In this document: piece by piece, positions 1 to 11,416 of the stretch
Numbering within the stretch: position 1 is the stretch's first letter
How the letters are laid out: each line of letters begins with the position of its first letter
Origin: Dryomyza anilis
Taxonomy: Eukaryota; Arthropoda; Insecta; Diptera; Dryomyzidae
Assembly: GCA_951804985.1 (NCBI GenBank)
Contig: OX638132.1
Coordinates: 20,627,529 to 20,691,528 of the forward strand
Reading direction: 5' to 3'
Length of the DNA: 64,000 nucleotides
Position numbers and translations under genes: made by a program
The notes under the pieces: generated by a model
What the model was told of the DNA's origin: nothing
The model's input: only the letters and a program-made list of their open reading frames with translations
Databases searched by the model: none

Positions 1-322
1 TGTGTGTCAGGCCGTCTGTCTATTGCCATGCAATGTACATAAAGTAGCAACGAAAACAGAGTTAAACATATAAAAAATATGCCTTTATGTGCATTTTATG
101 AGAAAAATTTACAAAAGTTTTTGTGAGTTTCAGAACTAAAATTAATTAATGCCATCTCGTTGTCAGAATTTCGTCTTAACTATTAGAGGTTATTTCTTTT
201 TCGATTTTAAAGATCATATCGAACGAAATTTTGAATTTTCTCGTCCGCATAGCTACATTTATGCTTTTTTTTTGTTGAAATATAATTCAAATTTTTTTGG
301 TAATCGTTTTTAGTTAGTAAAT

Positions 323-810
323 ATATGGGACATTCCACACCAAATCGAGCAGCGGTTGGAACTCACATTCTTCGATTTCAATGAAATTTGAGCAGCTGAT
401 AAAGCTTATTGATATGATATGCATTGAATTTTAAAAAGTTTCATTTTTAAGGACATCAATTTTGAAGTGCTACGATAATGACGACGGGCCACATGTTCAA
501 GTTTAGAAGTACCAACTTAATTTCTCTAAAAGATTGTTCTATTAGCTTTAAAACGAGCCATCAATGGAGTTTCTAGCATATCTACTTTAAGAGATATTGA
601 AATATGAACAACCGTATAAAAGTGATTTTTGGCCCATTTTTTTTTTTGTAATTTTGAAGCTCTGTATTTGAGGAAGTAGTGGTCGAAAAAAAAAATGGTC
701 AATGTATATCTCAAAAAGCTTTATCAGCTGCCCAAATTTCATTGAAATCGAAAAGGTAAAATCTCAAAATTTACTTTTTTTGGAAGATTTGGTGTGGAAT
801 GGCCCATATA
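323..810. mobile_element. MITE with ~23-bp terminal inverted repeats, TA-flanked
   Basis: The left end reads TGGGACATTCCACACCAAAT and the right end is its near-perfect inverse (ATTTGGTGTGGAATGGCCCA). Both ends abut TA, as expected for Tc1/mariner-type MITEs. The interior has no coding capacity. Parts of the same interior recur at 4799-5110 (inverted), 5885-6060 and 6870-6920. The superfamily assignment rests only on the TA flanks. Confidence 0.6.
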
Positions 811-911
811 ATTTCTTGTTCCGAAAGCGGAAGCGAAATCGAAACCGTAACTTGGAACTGCTTTACCGAAACCGTAACCGAAACCGAGGAAGAAAACCGA
901 AATCGAAAACG

Positions 912-940
912 TCGATTTAGCGATGTCCGTCTGTCTGTCC

Positions 941-979
<39 letters not shown>

Positions 980-1553
980 CGTCCGTCTGTATGTCTGTCC
1001 GTCTGTCTGTCCGTCTGTCTGTCCGTCTGTCTGTTGAAATCCCTACTACTTTTAAAATTGAAGAGCTAGATAAATGAAACTTATAACTTAGATTACTAAT
1101 ATACCTACGCTGTATGTGCGAGATCGGTCCATTGTGACCTATGATCCGACCACTTATGTTCAAATACCTCATATAAAATGTACATATAAAGATCAATTTT
1201 TATGTATACGTGCTTAGGTAAACTTTTTTGGTCAAATATATATTGATATCATGCTCAAATACATGATAATAATGTTTTCCGGCGAAAAGCCTTGTGGTTC
1301 ACAAAAAAAAAATTGAAATTCGGTACACCTACCCATTTCTAAATATGGGTATCAAATGAATGGAAATTCTTCAGCGATTGAATGTTTGTAGTTATTTTCA
1401 GGATTCCTATACCCTGGTGACCTATATATCACTTTGAATGGTAACCACACATATGTGTAGGGTATTTATAGTCGGCTTAAACCGACTATAATTTTGATAA
1501 TCTAACTATCATAATTACACCTACTTTAAAATTTCCCATGTGATCTAACCTTC
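912..1553 (+). repeat. Dispersed repeat with (GTCT/GTCC)n tract, 5'-truncated copy
   Basis: The copy begins at GTCGATTTAGCGATGTCCGT, runs through a GTCT/GTCC microsatellite (about 925-1033), and ends after the palindrome at 1467-1490 with CCCATGTGATCTAACCTTCC. It matches the fuller copy at 22628-23332 and, inverted, the copy at 49797-50653. Apparent reading frames across it are microsatellite translation and are not genes. Confidence 0.6.
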
Positions 1554-2619
1554 CCAGCTGGTTTTATGATAATTTTAATTATTATTGAATAAATTTTAAT
1601 TCTATTCCTGATCTTATAAACTATTGTTTTGAATACTTTGTATGGTTTTTAGGTATTTTATCAACAAATATAGGGTAATTTAGTAATAGTTTATAAGAAT
1701 TATGAAGCGATCTATATTTGGAGGTAACGCAATTGGATTTTCTGTTTTTTGTTATCTAAGCTCCCAAAGTTTTATATACAATATAGATAACGAAATAAAG
1801 TAGACTTTGAAGATAGTATCAGCTTTTTGAAGAAAGTACCAGCTTTTTGACAAATAAATATATCAAAGAGGTCTCATCTCATTCACTGAAAAAAATACGT
1901 GTTAAAACAAATACTTATATAATACTTATAGCTGTTGAAATATTGTTATATGAACATATTTGCCATTACAATATTAATTATCAATCGAAAATTTATTGTT
2001 CCCTCAAATATATTTTTTTAATATTGAAATAAAAGTGTACTTTTCAAGCAACAATGACATTACTGTTGAATTAATTTTAATAAGAAATGGTTAGTGTATA
2101 TAAAACATCTATCCACTGAAAAAGAGTTTATGAATTATATAATAGCATTCGTTTCTCCGCCGGAAAAAACATACGTTTTTTTTATTCAATACGAATTTCT
2201 GTAAAATAAAACCTGATCTTTGGTGGAGCGTCGTCAAAACATACTGCGACGTTTTCGTGATATTTTTAGCCTTTCAGATTTAATGATAATTAGAAAAATG
2301 ATTTATGATTATAATATTACATATGTTAAATTTATTATTTTTTCTTTTTAGTTAATTATTGTTTTTTTCATATTTTTGGCGTCGTCCGTACTCTGTTTGG
2401 AATTCTCTTATGTTCATGACCAATAAATAATATCTACAAATAGTCATAAGCTACCAAAATTACTATCATTTATTATTCGACTTTTATACAAAAATGTGCC
2501 TGAAAAAGAAACTGAGAACGAACTTTTGTTCAGAATAAATAATTTATTTTTTACAGCAAACATATAAACTTGTACGAGATAAATTGAAGCACGTTGCAAA
2601 AGAAATTGTTTTGTCGCAA
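1554..2619. other. AT-rich DNA, nothing recognised
   Basis: No coding signature, repeat terminus or RNA gene was recognised. It probably belongs to the last intron, or the downstream flank, of the PHRF1-like gene. Confidence 0.4.
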
Positions 2620-3110
2620 ACGATCTGTAACGTTTTCTGCATATATATAGTTACGAAAAGAGGTAATTTGCTCCACTGTGCAAGAGTAAATGAGACGCAA
2701 GACAATTCAGCGCACTAAGCAATGTGTTAGAAAGAGACGGAAGATCATTCAGCGTACTGAGGCAATGTTAACAACACATAAGTACGAATGAGATGCCAAT
2801 AGCATGCGTCATTCACGAAACGAGTAGAAGGTTCTCGAAACATGTCGAACTGATGCGTGCTGTATATAAGGGCGCCGCACTGAGGCACAGCACTTCAATA
2901 TTGATTGTTAAGTGGTCGAGTGCATCTCGTGTAAGAATAATGCAAGTTAAATAGTGGACATTCAGAAGTTGTTAGAATTTGTTATTAATAAAGTTGTTTA
3001 TTAAAGTGAATTAATAAAGTTAATTGTTATAATTTAAAGCAAGCATAAGAGTGTTTTTATTTTGTACACAATCCAGAGATACGAACGTGTAGAACAGTTT
3101 ACCGTGGACT
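2620..3110 (+). mobile_element. Probable solo LTR of a retrotransposon
   Basis: This is a GC-richer island with the layout of an LTR: a TATA box (TATATAAG, 2863-2870), an initiator-like TTCAATA about 30 bp downstream, then AATAAA at 2987-2992 and again near 3013, followed by a T-rich U5-like stretch. No gag/pol reading frame and no second LTR are present in the window. Exact ends and target duplication could not be fixed, so the boundaries are approximate. It could also be an unrelated promoter-bearing repeat. Confidence 0.45.
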
Positions 3111-4798
3111 GACAATATTTTAAAAATAGACAGCCCATTTTTATTTTTTCACTTTTTTTTTTAATTAGATTTTTTATACATTTATATCAATTTTGTAAAT
3201 TATGCATTATATTAAGCCGAACATTTCTGATATATGAATAATATTCTAAGGGTGTTCAGCATAATTAAGAACTCTAAATTTAGATATAACATTAAAAATC
3301 CCACATTAATATCCTCGACTTTAAGTCCCGCCCATGTGTCTTAACTTTTTCGTTCGTTTTTAATTATAAATTAAATTTTTTGGCTTGGTTTAAAAGCATT
3401 CTTTATAATTTTTTTTTTTTTAATTCGTTCACAAAACTTTGGGTGACATTTAAATTTCCCCATTAAACCAACTTACGTATTTTTAAATCGCCAAAAACAG
3501 AATATCCATTTGAGCACCCCCAAAAATCGATCGCGTTTGGAAATAAAAAGAAGACTATTCAACTATTGTAACCAAGCGGTCTTGATGCCTTTTTTCGTTG
3601 CGTGAACCTAATATAGATTTGTTTCCAGTAAATTGTATGTTATAGTTCCGTTTCTTATAAAATATCAGTCTGTTGACATATCATTATTTTCTTAATTACA
3701 ATTTTAAATACTAAGTTTCATCGATCTAGCTTATTTCTTTCTATTGTTTTACGTGATGCGTTTAATTTTGATGCTATACTGGATATGGAACACAAAACAT
3801 AATAATCTCATTAAATGAAAACACTATCATTTAAGCGTTGTGTGCAATACGGGAGTTATTCGAAAAAGTAACTTTTGAAATATATGCATTGGAATTTTCT
3901 CAAAATATGTATCTAATAATGTTACAAAGAGAAAACAAAATAAATAATTAAAATACTTTTCAGCACGTATTCAGCCGCATACATTTTTATTTGAATTAAA
4001 TACTTTTTTATACTTAAATTAAATACTTTTATAATACTTTTTATTAAATAGGTAATAAAAATACATTTAAAACTTTATTTTTTATTACTAATATTAAGTA
4101 TTAAAAACATATTAAAATAAATAAATAAACTATTTATTTAATTACATTCTTTATCTATTTCAAACTGTATTTCATACGTAATAAAAAGTTTTAAATGTAC
4201 AGTTTATTGCCTAAGTAATAAAAACGTATTTATTTCCAATTGTATTACATACGTAATAAAATGAAATAAAAGTATTTAAATTATATAAAAAAGAAGGACG
4301 AAAAACGTATCGAAAAATTATTATTTTTGTTTATATCCTATTATTTTGTCGATATCCTAGATTAAAATATTCTATTAATCAGTCCAATCGAGAAACCCGT
4401 CGGGAGACATTTTCGACCGACTTGATAAAAAAAATCAAGCATTACAGTTATCGACGTATATTCGAAACTTTTCATCGAAAACAAATCATTCGAGTTTTCC
4501 GTCGAGTGTAAATTTACTTTGCTCACATTTTAATTTCATGTTAAAAAATTTGACATTTGTTTTAATAACAGATCAAAATAATTTAATTTATTCAACTAAA
4601 AATTAATTTATTTTCACTGCTTGGATGTTGAAAACTTGCTTTAATGCATGCTATGGATATTTAAATATTTGAGTACTTATTGTCCTTAGCATATAAAATT
4701 ACGTTCGTTTTGTATTTGCAGTCATTTTGAAGTATCGAATAAAGTACGTTTAATCAATACAATTGTTCATTTTTTAATATTTACTTCGAAATTTGGTA
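3111..4798. other. AT-rich DNA, nothing recognised
   Basis: Very AT-rich, with repeated short AATACTTTT/ATTAAATA-like motifs around 3960-4290. No gene, RNA or clear transposon end was seen. Confidence 0.4.
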
Positions 4799-6922
4799 TA
4801 AGGGTCATTCTACACCAAATCGACCAAAAAAGTAAATTTTGAGATTTACCTTTTTCGTTTTCAATGAAATTTGGGCAACTGATAAAGGTTATTGAGATAT
4901 GCAATGACCAATTTTTTTTTTAATTAAAAATGGGCCAAATCATGGTCCAAAAATCACTTTTCTATGGTTATTTATATTTCAATATCTCTTAAAGTAGAAA
5001 TACTAGAAACTCTGTTGATAGCTTGTTTTAAAGCTAATAGAACAATTCTGAAAAAAATCAGATATTTTGGTTGATTTAAAGTAAATGTTCATGCCAAATT
5101 TCAAGATAGTATTTTGATGGCATCATATTTTAAAAATTAAACTTCTAAATTTTTACATATTTTTTGTTTCAAGACTGTGTCAAAACTGGAATGATAACTA
5201 TGTTACAAGACTTGATCCCAGGCTTTTACCAGGTTGAATCTCAGGCTTGAAACAAGACTAATGTCCGATTGGCAGCATGGGCATTGCATTCATTCTTCAT
5301 GTCATTACACTTGAGAGTCGAGTTAGTAGATTAAAAAATATGTTAGAGGTTAGCAACCAATTTAACAGTAACACTTACGTTAATTTGAAGAATTATTGTT
5401 CAGACAACTACAAAGAGTAGTTTAGTTTACCAATTTTATTTTTTAACATTTAACAAAAATATATTTTTTTCCAACATGCGAAACAAGACAAAAAGGGCAC
5501 CATAATAAAATTTAATCTAATAAAGTCAAAGTCGGTACACAAGCATTATTAGGCATGTGACGGAATTTTGAATTTCTTTCAGCATATGGCGGTTTGGATA
5601 ATTTGACAATTTTTATATGTAGCTCAATATTGTGTCAGCCTTGTGTCAATATTGGTATACCGAGGCCTGTATGGAGTCCGATAATGAAAATTTTACCAGG
5701 CTTGTGTCTAACATAAACTAACAAGGTCTGGGAAAGACAAATGGACCAGTCCTGTGCTTAGCTTGATATATTAAGGCCTGTGCGTGACGATTGTGCCAGA
5801 CTTGGGTCTGGCTCGATATACCAAGCCTTGATAGTTAAGCCTGTAACAAAGCCTGGCACTGTTGCAGCTTGGAAATTCCTACCTGGGTATTAGCTTTAAA
5901 ACAAGCCATCATCGTTTCTAGTATTTCTACTTTAAAAGATATTGAAATATGAACCAACCATACAAAAGTGATTTTGGTGATTGGTCAATGCATATCTCGA
6001 TACCCTTTATCAGTTTTCCAATCGAAGTAGGTGAGTTCCAACTGCTGCACATTGGGAAAAAAATCAATTTTTATGGCCAAAATTATAAAAAGTTTTCAGA
6101 TTATTATTTTTTTTTATAGTAATGTATTTAAGAATGTGTTTCTTAGATTAAAATAAGATATAAAAAAAATAAAAATAAAAATGGCGAACTTAAAAACTTA
6201 TATGACGGAGAACAATATTGCTGACAGAAAATGTTATAGGGTGGTCGGTTTCGAGATGCAAATACTTTATGGACTGATTCCTTGGATTTTAGAAAGAAGA
6301 TTGTAAAATATATATATATATAATTTTTTTCCCCATATAAAAAGTAAATATTTAAAAAATTTGATTCTTTTCAAAAACTCAAATTTTACAAGAGCTACGC
6401 TAAAAAGGTGCAAAATTGGGCAAATCACGTTTATTCACAATTAATATATCATTGTTCCCCAGTATTTAAAATTAAAATATCGCGTGTTATCCGTGTTAAT
6501 CGTATTCTAAAGTGAAAAATAATTTATCTAAATCGAAATACCTAACTTCAACATGACCGTATCCATCAGATCCAAATTTAATATGAATTATTAATGAATG
6601 TATCTGTTCTTATCTTCAATATGAATTATATGGAAAATGTTACAATTTTGTCATTATAAATATACGTGAAATATTTGATATATTTGGGATGGGGCATAAA
6701 AATTTAATTTTTCATGTTTCTTTGGTTATATAGGGATTATAAGAAAAGTACAAACCAAAAATAAAAAAATTATATGCATATCTGCTATGATCCATTACCT
6801 ATCATTAGACGGTAATTTTATGTCGATGCCATATAGTTGGTTTTTGGCCATAAATTTGAAATTTTTTCCCAATGTGCGCTGGTTGATTTGGTGGTGTGGA
6901 ATGGCCCATATAATATTGAAAT
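4799..6922. mobile_element. Rearranged copies of the 323-810 MITE with inserted DNA
   Basis: The left end (GGGTCATTCTACACCAAATC) and right end (TTTGGTGGTGTGGAATGGCC) match the MITE at 323-810. Internal sequence matches it in inverted orientation at 4799-5110 and in direct orientation at 5885-6060. Between them (about 5165-5885) lies unrelated DNA with degenerate repeats of a GGCTTGTGTC / AAGGCCTGT motif. This looks like two or more copies broken by a later insertion. No coding sequence was recognised. Confidence 0.45.
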
Positions 6923-7600
6923 CAAAAGAAAAGCAATTTTGCGTTTTTTGTATGTTTCCCTTTCATCGAAAGATTAGCTTTCATTTTACATCGGAAGGAG
7001 AACAATCCATCGGGAACTCGATTGGGCTGAATATTTGAACTTTCGTTATTTCATTATTGCTATTTTTTAACTATTATTGTAGATAGTATAGATTCAATTA
7101 TAAAATTCGTTTGCTTCTACTATAAATATTGGTATTTCAAGTAAAATATCAGAAATAATTAACTAATTTCGATCTGTTTTAAAATGAATGTGTACAATAA
7201 TTAAAAATATAAAATAAAATACTTTGTGCATGGATATTTTCGCAATTATTTGATCTTTGAAAGGGTGATCATAGCTACTGGAGACTAGTATAAAGAGCGC
7301 GTTATGATGAATTACGGTCTTATTGCACCAAAGACAATATGTTTGTTTATTTTCATGGAATATACCACTAATGGATCAAATGGACTAGTATTTGCAAAAA
7401 TATGTTATATTGGTTATTATAAAACTATTTTTATATAATAAGACAATGTAAGAAGTTAAATGTATACATACCACCAATAAAGGTCTCTAATCTAAAGTCA
7501 AATAAACAAAATATGAAATGTCTTCCCATTATACCTACGCCAATACAAATCGGAAGAGAACTATATATGACGATGTGTACATCGTTTGATTAAACCCACC
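6923..7600. other. Probable intron or 3' flank of the PHRF1-like gene
   Basis: AT-rich with no repeat end recognised. The reading frame of the upstream coding exon runs on to a stop at 7535-7537, but the extra residues look like translated intron (hydrophobic, ending VLFRFVLA), so the coding exon probably ends at the donor GTGGGT at 7600-7595 region. Confidence 0.4.
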
Positions 7601-10600
7601 TTTGCCAAGTTTTGCCTTTCTGCCAAACGATGATTTGTGTTTTTTAGACGGTGCATACGTTGGTAAACGTAACGGTGATGAGCTTCCAAATAAATTATCC
7701 ATATCCATTTTAGCACCGCGTTTCGCTGAACGCCGTTTACCATTTGCATCTGGCGGTGGTTCAAAGAGATCCTCATAATCTCCCGAGCCGGGGGAATACG
7801 GACTTTCAATATCATTGAATGAATCATCCGCTGCGCCACCATTACGCAGATTGGAACTGTTGCTAGTTACTCCAATGCCACTACCGCCACTGCCAACACT
7901 ACTCGAGACCATTTTCGGCAAAGGCAGCTTCATTATATTATTCTGCGAACTTTTTGTGATTGGTGTAGGACTAGAAATTGTGGGTATGTGTTGAGATTTA
8001 TTAGGCAAAAGCACATTGGATAGCACTGTGACGCCACCACTTCCAGTATTGCCATCATCTGACTTGTCTTTAATCCCAACAACTCCGTGATTGTCGTCAT
8101 GACTACTCGAAAGCATGTGAGAAGTAGTATATTGTGACTCCATCGCCTTCTTTCCCATGTCCTGCGAGTTCATTTGCTGTTTGGAATTCATCAAAGCCAT
8201 TACAAGCTCAACTGGGTTTAGTGTTACGGTTTTCTGAGTTCCAAGAGCGCTCGTTTTCTGTGGAATATGTTCGCCAGAGTGCCTTTGTTCGTCCGTATTA
8301 TGTTTTTGAATGGTCCCATCTGAATTATTATCGACTATTGAATGTTGAGAAACATCGAGTGCAGGCGGTGGTGTTGGTGTTGGTGACCTTGGTGAAATCG
8401 ACGGCGACTTTGTTGGGTCAAATGGATCATAGACATCCGGTGAACATGGGCCAGATTCAGGCGGTGTATTCGGACCAATTTTTTGATTACTTTGAGCGTG
8501 TATGCCTCCTTCCATTTCCTGACGTTGCTGCTCCTGTTCCTCCATATCGTCCAAGTCGTCGTTAATATTTTCGTCCTCGTGTAGCGGATTTCTCGCCTTA
8601 TTTTGTTTTTTATTAAGTAATGTGAATTTAATGACGGGCGGTTCTGGTGGTGTTTTCGGACCTGTCTGCTGAATTTCATAAGATTCTTCCATAATTGTGT
8701 CCAGCATTGGTGGTGTTTTATCATGTTGAGAACCCGTTCTGCCCACACTGCTGCCATTCGTTTGTGATCGATGATGGCGATCCGTATCTTCGGCACCCGA
8801 TTCACTCAAACGGCGCACATGTTCATCTTCATCGTTTCCACCTTCGCTATCTGTCAAGACAATAATGTCCGCTGGTTCCTGATGTACCTGGAATGGAGAT
8901 CGCTCCAAATCGATAATCGCAATAGGCTTCGCGTCATTTTTCCTGCGTCTGTCCTTCTTTTTCTTTCCGGTCGCTTGGTTTGTCGGTCGCTCCATTGAAA
9001 CGCGACGTATTCCCGAAATAATTTCCTCGTGAGTAGGTGGCAGGGTTACAACAGTTGTTTGTTGAGTTGGCTGATTAGCCGTAGCATCTTTATTGAAACT
9101 CACACTTACGAGTATGTTGTTACCTGAAGCAAATACTTCCTTGGAAGGTGCGGGTTCAGGAGTTTCCGTTCGTCGTGCACGTCGTTTTTCTTTGCGTATG
9201 CCATCACGGCGTTTTTCGATCTTTTTCTTCTTTTTGTCACGCTTCCGTTTGTCCTTTTTATTAGTTTTGGCTTCATCTCGTCTCTGCTCCACGCCATATG
9301 TCTCAGTGAATTCAGCACGTGGCGAGGTTAATGGCGGTGTCCATGACACATTATTGTCGTAGTTGCGTGTAGGTGGTGGACTGGGTGAGGGAGACCATGT
9401 TGGCTCATCGTGGAACGGTGCTGAGGCCGTTTTAGGTAATGGTGAATGATGACGTTTTCTCTTTGGTGGCGCCATAATATCATCTAAAAACGGATCGCGC
9501 TGCCTAGAGAGCCTGCGTCCGAAATCTGGACTTTTGCTGACAGCACGTTTTTTAGTTTTCTTCTTCTTGTTGCGATCTTTCGACTTTCTTCTTTTTTTGG
9601 TACCTTTAGTTTTTAAGTGTGGTGTATGGCTCCTGCTACGACTCAAACGCGGCGTATATCTCGGAGAAGGCGTTAAAGAACGTGCTGTTCTATGCATTCC
9701 AGGTGAGTTATGCACATGGTGCACCTGACGCCCATTAAGATGCTGCAACGGAGAAAGCGTGCGTGATCTTAAGCGAGTCGGACTCAAGTTACGCAGTGAT
9801 GGTGATCGAGACTGCCTATTGAATGAAGTTGATCGACGCAAACGTGGTGAGAAAGAGCGTCGATCTCGTCGATTATTAAATGTTGTCGGTGGCGTAGGCG
9901 ATATGCTGAAGCTGTTGCGACGATTACGTTTTGGCGACATCGAAGGCGATCGCGATACAGAAGAATTCGATTTGTGACGGCGAGAGCGCGACAAGGAACG
10001 CGCCTGGCGTGATGTATCACGACCATAACGATCCTTAAAATTTCGTTGACCTACTACGTTACGAACATTATAACGCTGTAACTCACGTCTTCTTGGACGA
10101 AAGTCATTATTAATTCTTTGGAATCTTCTGTTGACAAAACCGCCACGACGTGCAAACGGATTACCAAATGTATTTTCCTTATCGTACGATCGATTGAATA
10201 AGGGTGATCGTGAGCGGTTTTGTCGTTTGCGGTGATGACGATCCATACGCGGTGATTTTGATCGTGAACGAGAACGTGAACGTGAAGGAGTACGAGATCG
10301 TGAATGTGAACGGGAGCGAGAACGGGAACGGGAACGAGACCGAGAACGGGAACGAGAACGTGAACGAGAATGGGTAGGGGAACGATCACGGCTTTTATTT
10401 TTGCGTTTGTCTGCCTTTTCCGTGCGATAATTACGACCCTTTTGCTTGTTACTCACTTTTTTAAACACGTCCTTTTCTGTGTCGCGTTTATTTCGTTTAC
10501 GTCTCGCTCCTTTGCGTCCATTATTGTCGTTATCGTCTGATAATAATTCGGTGTCAATGCCCGCAACGGCCGAACCTTCTTTAGTTGAATTCTTATCTTT

Positions 10601-11416
10601 ATTTTTCTTTCCACTAGAAGATTTCGATGTGTTTGCAGGTTCGATTTCAGGAGTATTTCCTTCATCAGCACTGCCAACAACTGGATCATTATCCAAATCA
10701 TTTTTCTCATCCAAACATGGCGTATACGATCTATCTTCTTCTCCGTCGTTTTTAGACTTGTCTGTTTTGTCCTTTTTCTTTCCCTCGATACTTTCTATAT
10801 GCTCTTCGGTATTTTCTAAATCTAAGCGTTCTGCTGATCTTGGTCTGTCAATATCCAATTGATCCCAGTCACTGTCATCATATAACTCTAAAACTTCTTT
10901 ACGATTTGCTGCTCCAACATCTGCTTCTGCTATTTTTGCCTCTGCTATTTTTGCTTCCTCGCTAGGTTTGTCTTTTTCAGCACAAACTGTAGCATTGGTT
11001 TCCTCATCATCATTTTTCTTCTCGTCATCTTTCTTTTTTTCTGCACTATCTGCAATTTCAGCGGGTGCTTCCTGTGTTGCTTCTTCGGTTGTATCGTCGT
11101 TTTTATTACTACCCGGAGTAGCAGGTTCTAATGAAGTCTCATCAGTTTCAACTTCTTTTTCACCCTCAACTTCTTTTTCATTATTTATATTTTCATTTTC
11201 AGCTATGTCGTCTTTTTCCGCATTACTCTCATCATCATCAATACTTTCTTTTTCGTTGTTTTTATTTTCATTTTCATTTTCGGATTCAATATCCATTTCT
11301 TCTGTAGGATTTTCAGGCTCATACAAGTCGTTAATTCGACTTTCGCTATTTTCCGGTGGCATCGGAATCTCTTCATCATCATCTAATTGCACTAAATCTT
11401 CATTTTCATCGTCTTC
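7601..11416 (-). CDS. PHRF1: PHRF1-like protein, coding exon 3 (acidic, SR-rich C-terminal half)
   Basis: The acceptor TTCTTAG precedes 11416 and the frame is in phase 0 with exon 2. The exon encodes about 1272 residues (protein residues 904-2175). It opens with a long Asp/Glu-rich segment, followed by an arginine-serine block (about residues 1252-1291, bases 10253-10372), basic Lys/Arg stretches, and Pro/Ser-rich sequence including YDPFDPTKSPS (near 8410-8440), a motif I associate with PHRF1/SCAF-type RNA polymerase II-associated proteins. Open frame continues to a stop at 7535, but a GTGGGT donor after AAAG at 7601 is a likely end. Human PHRF1 finishes with an SRI-like domain that binds the polymerase II tail; no such sequence was found in 1-7600, so the last exon(s) probably lie beyond the window. 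The precise 3' end of this exon is inferred. Confidence 0.8.

Noticed and set aside
771..1196. Coding frames with TDRRTDRR or SVRLSVCLSV repeats
   Set aside because: They are translations of the (GTCT/GTCC)n microsatellite.
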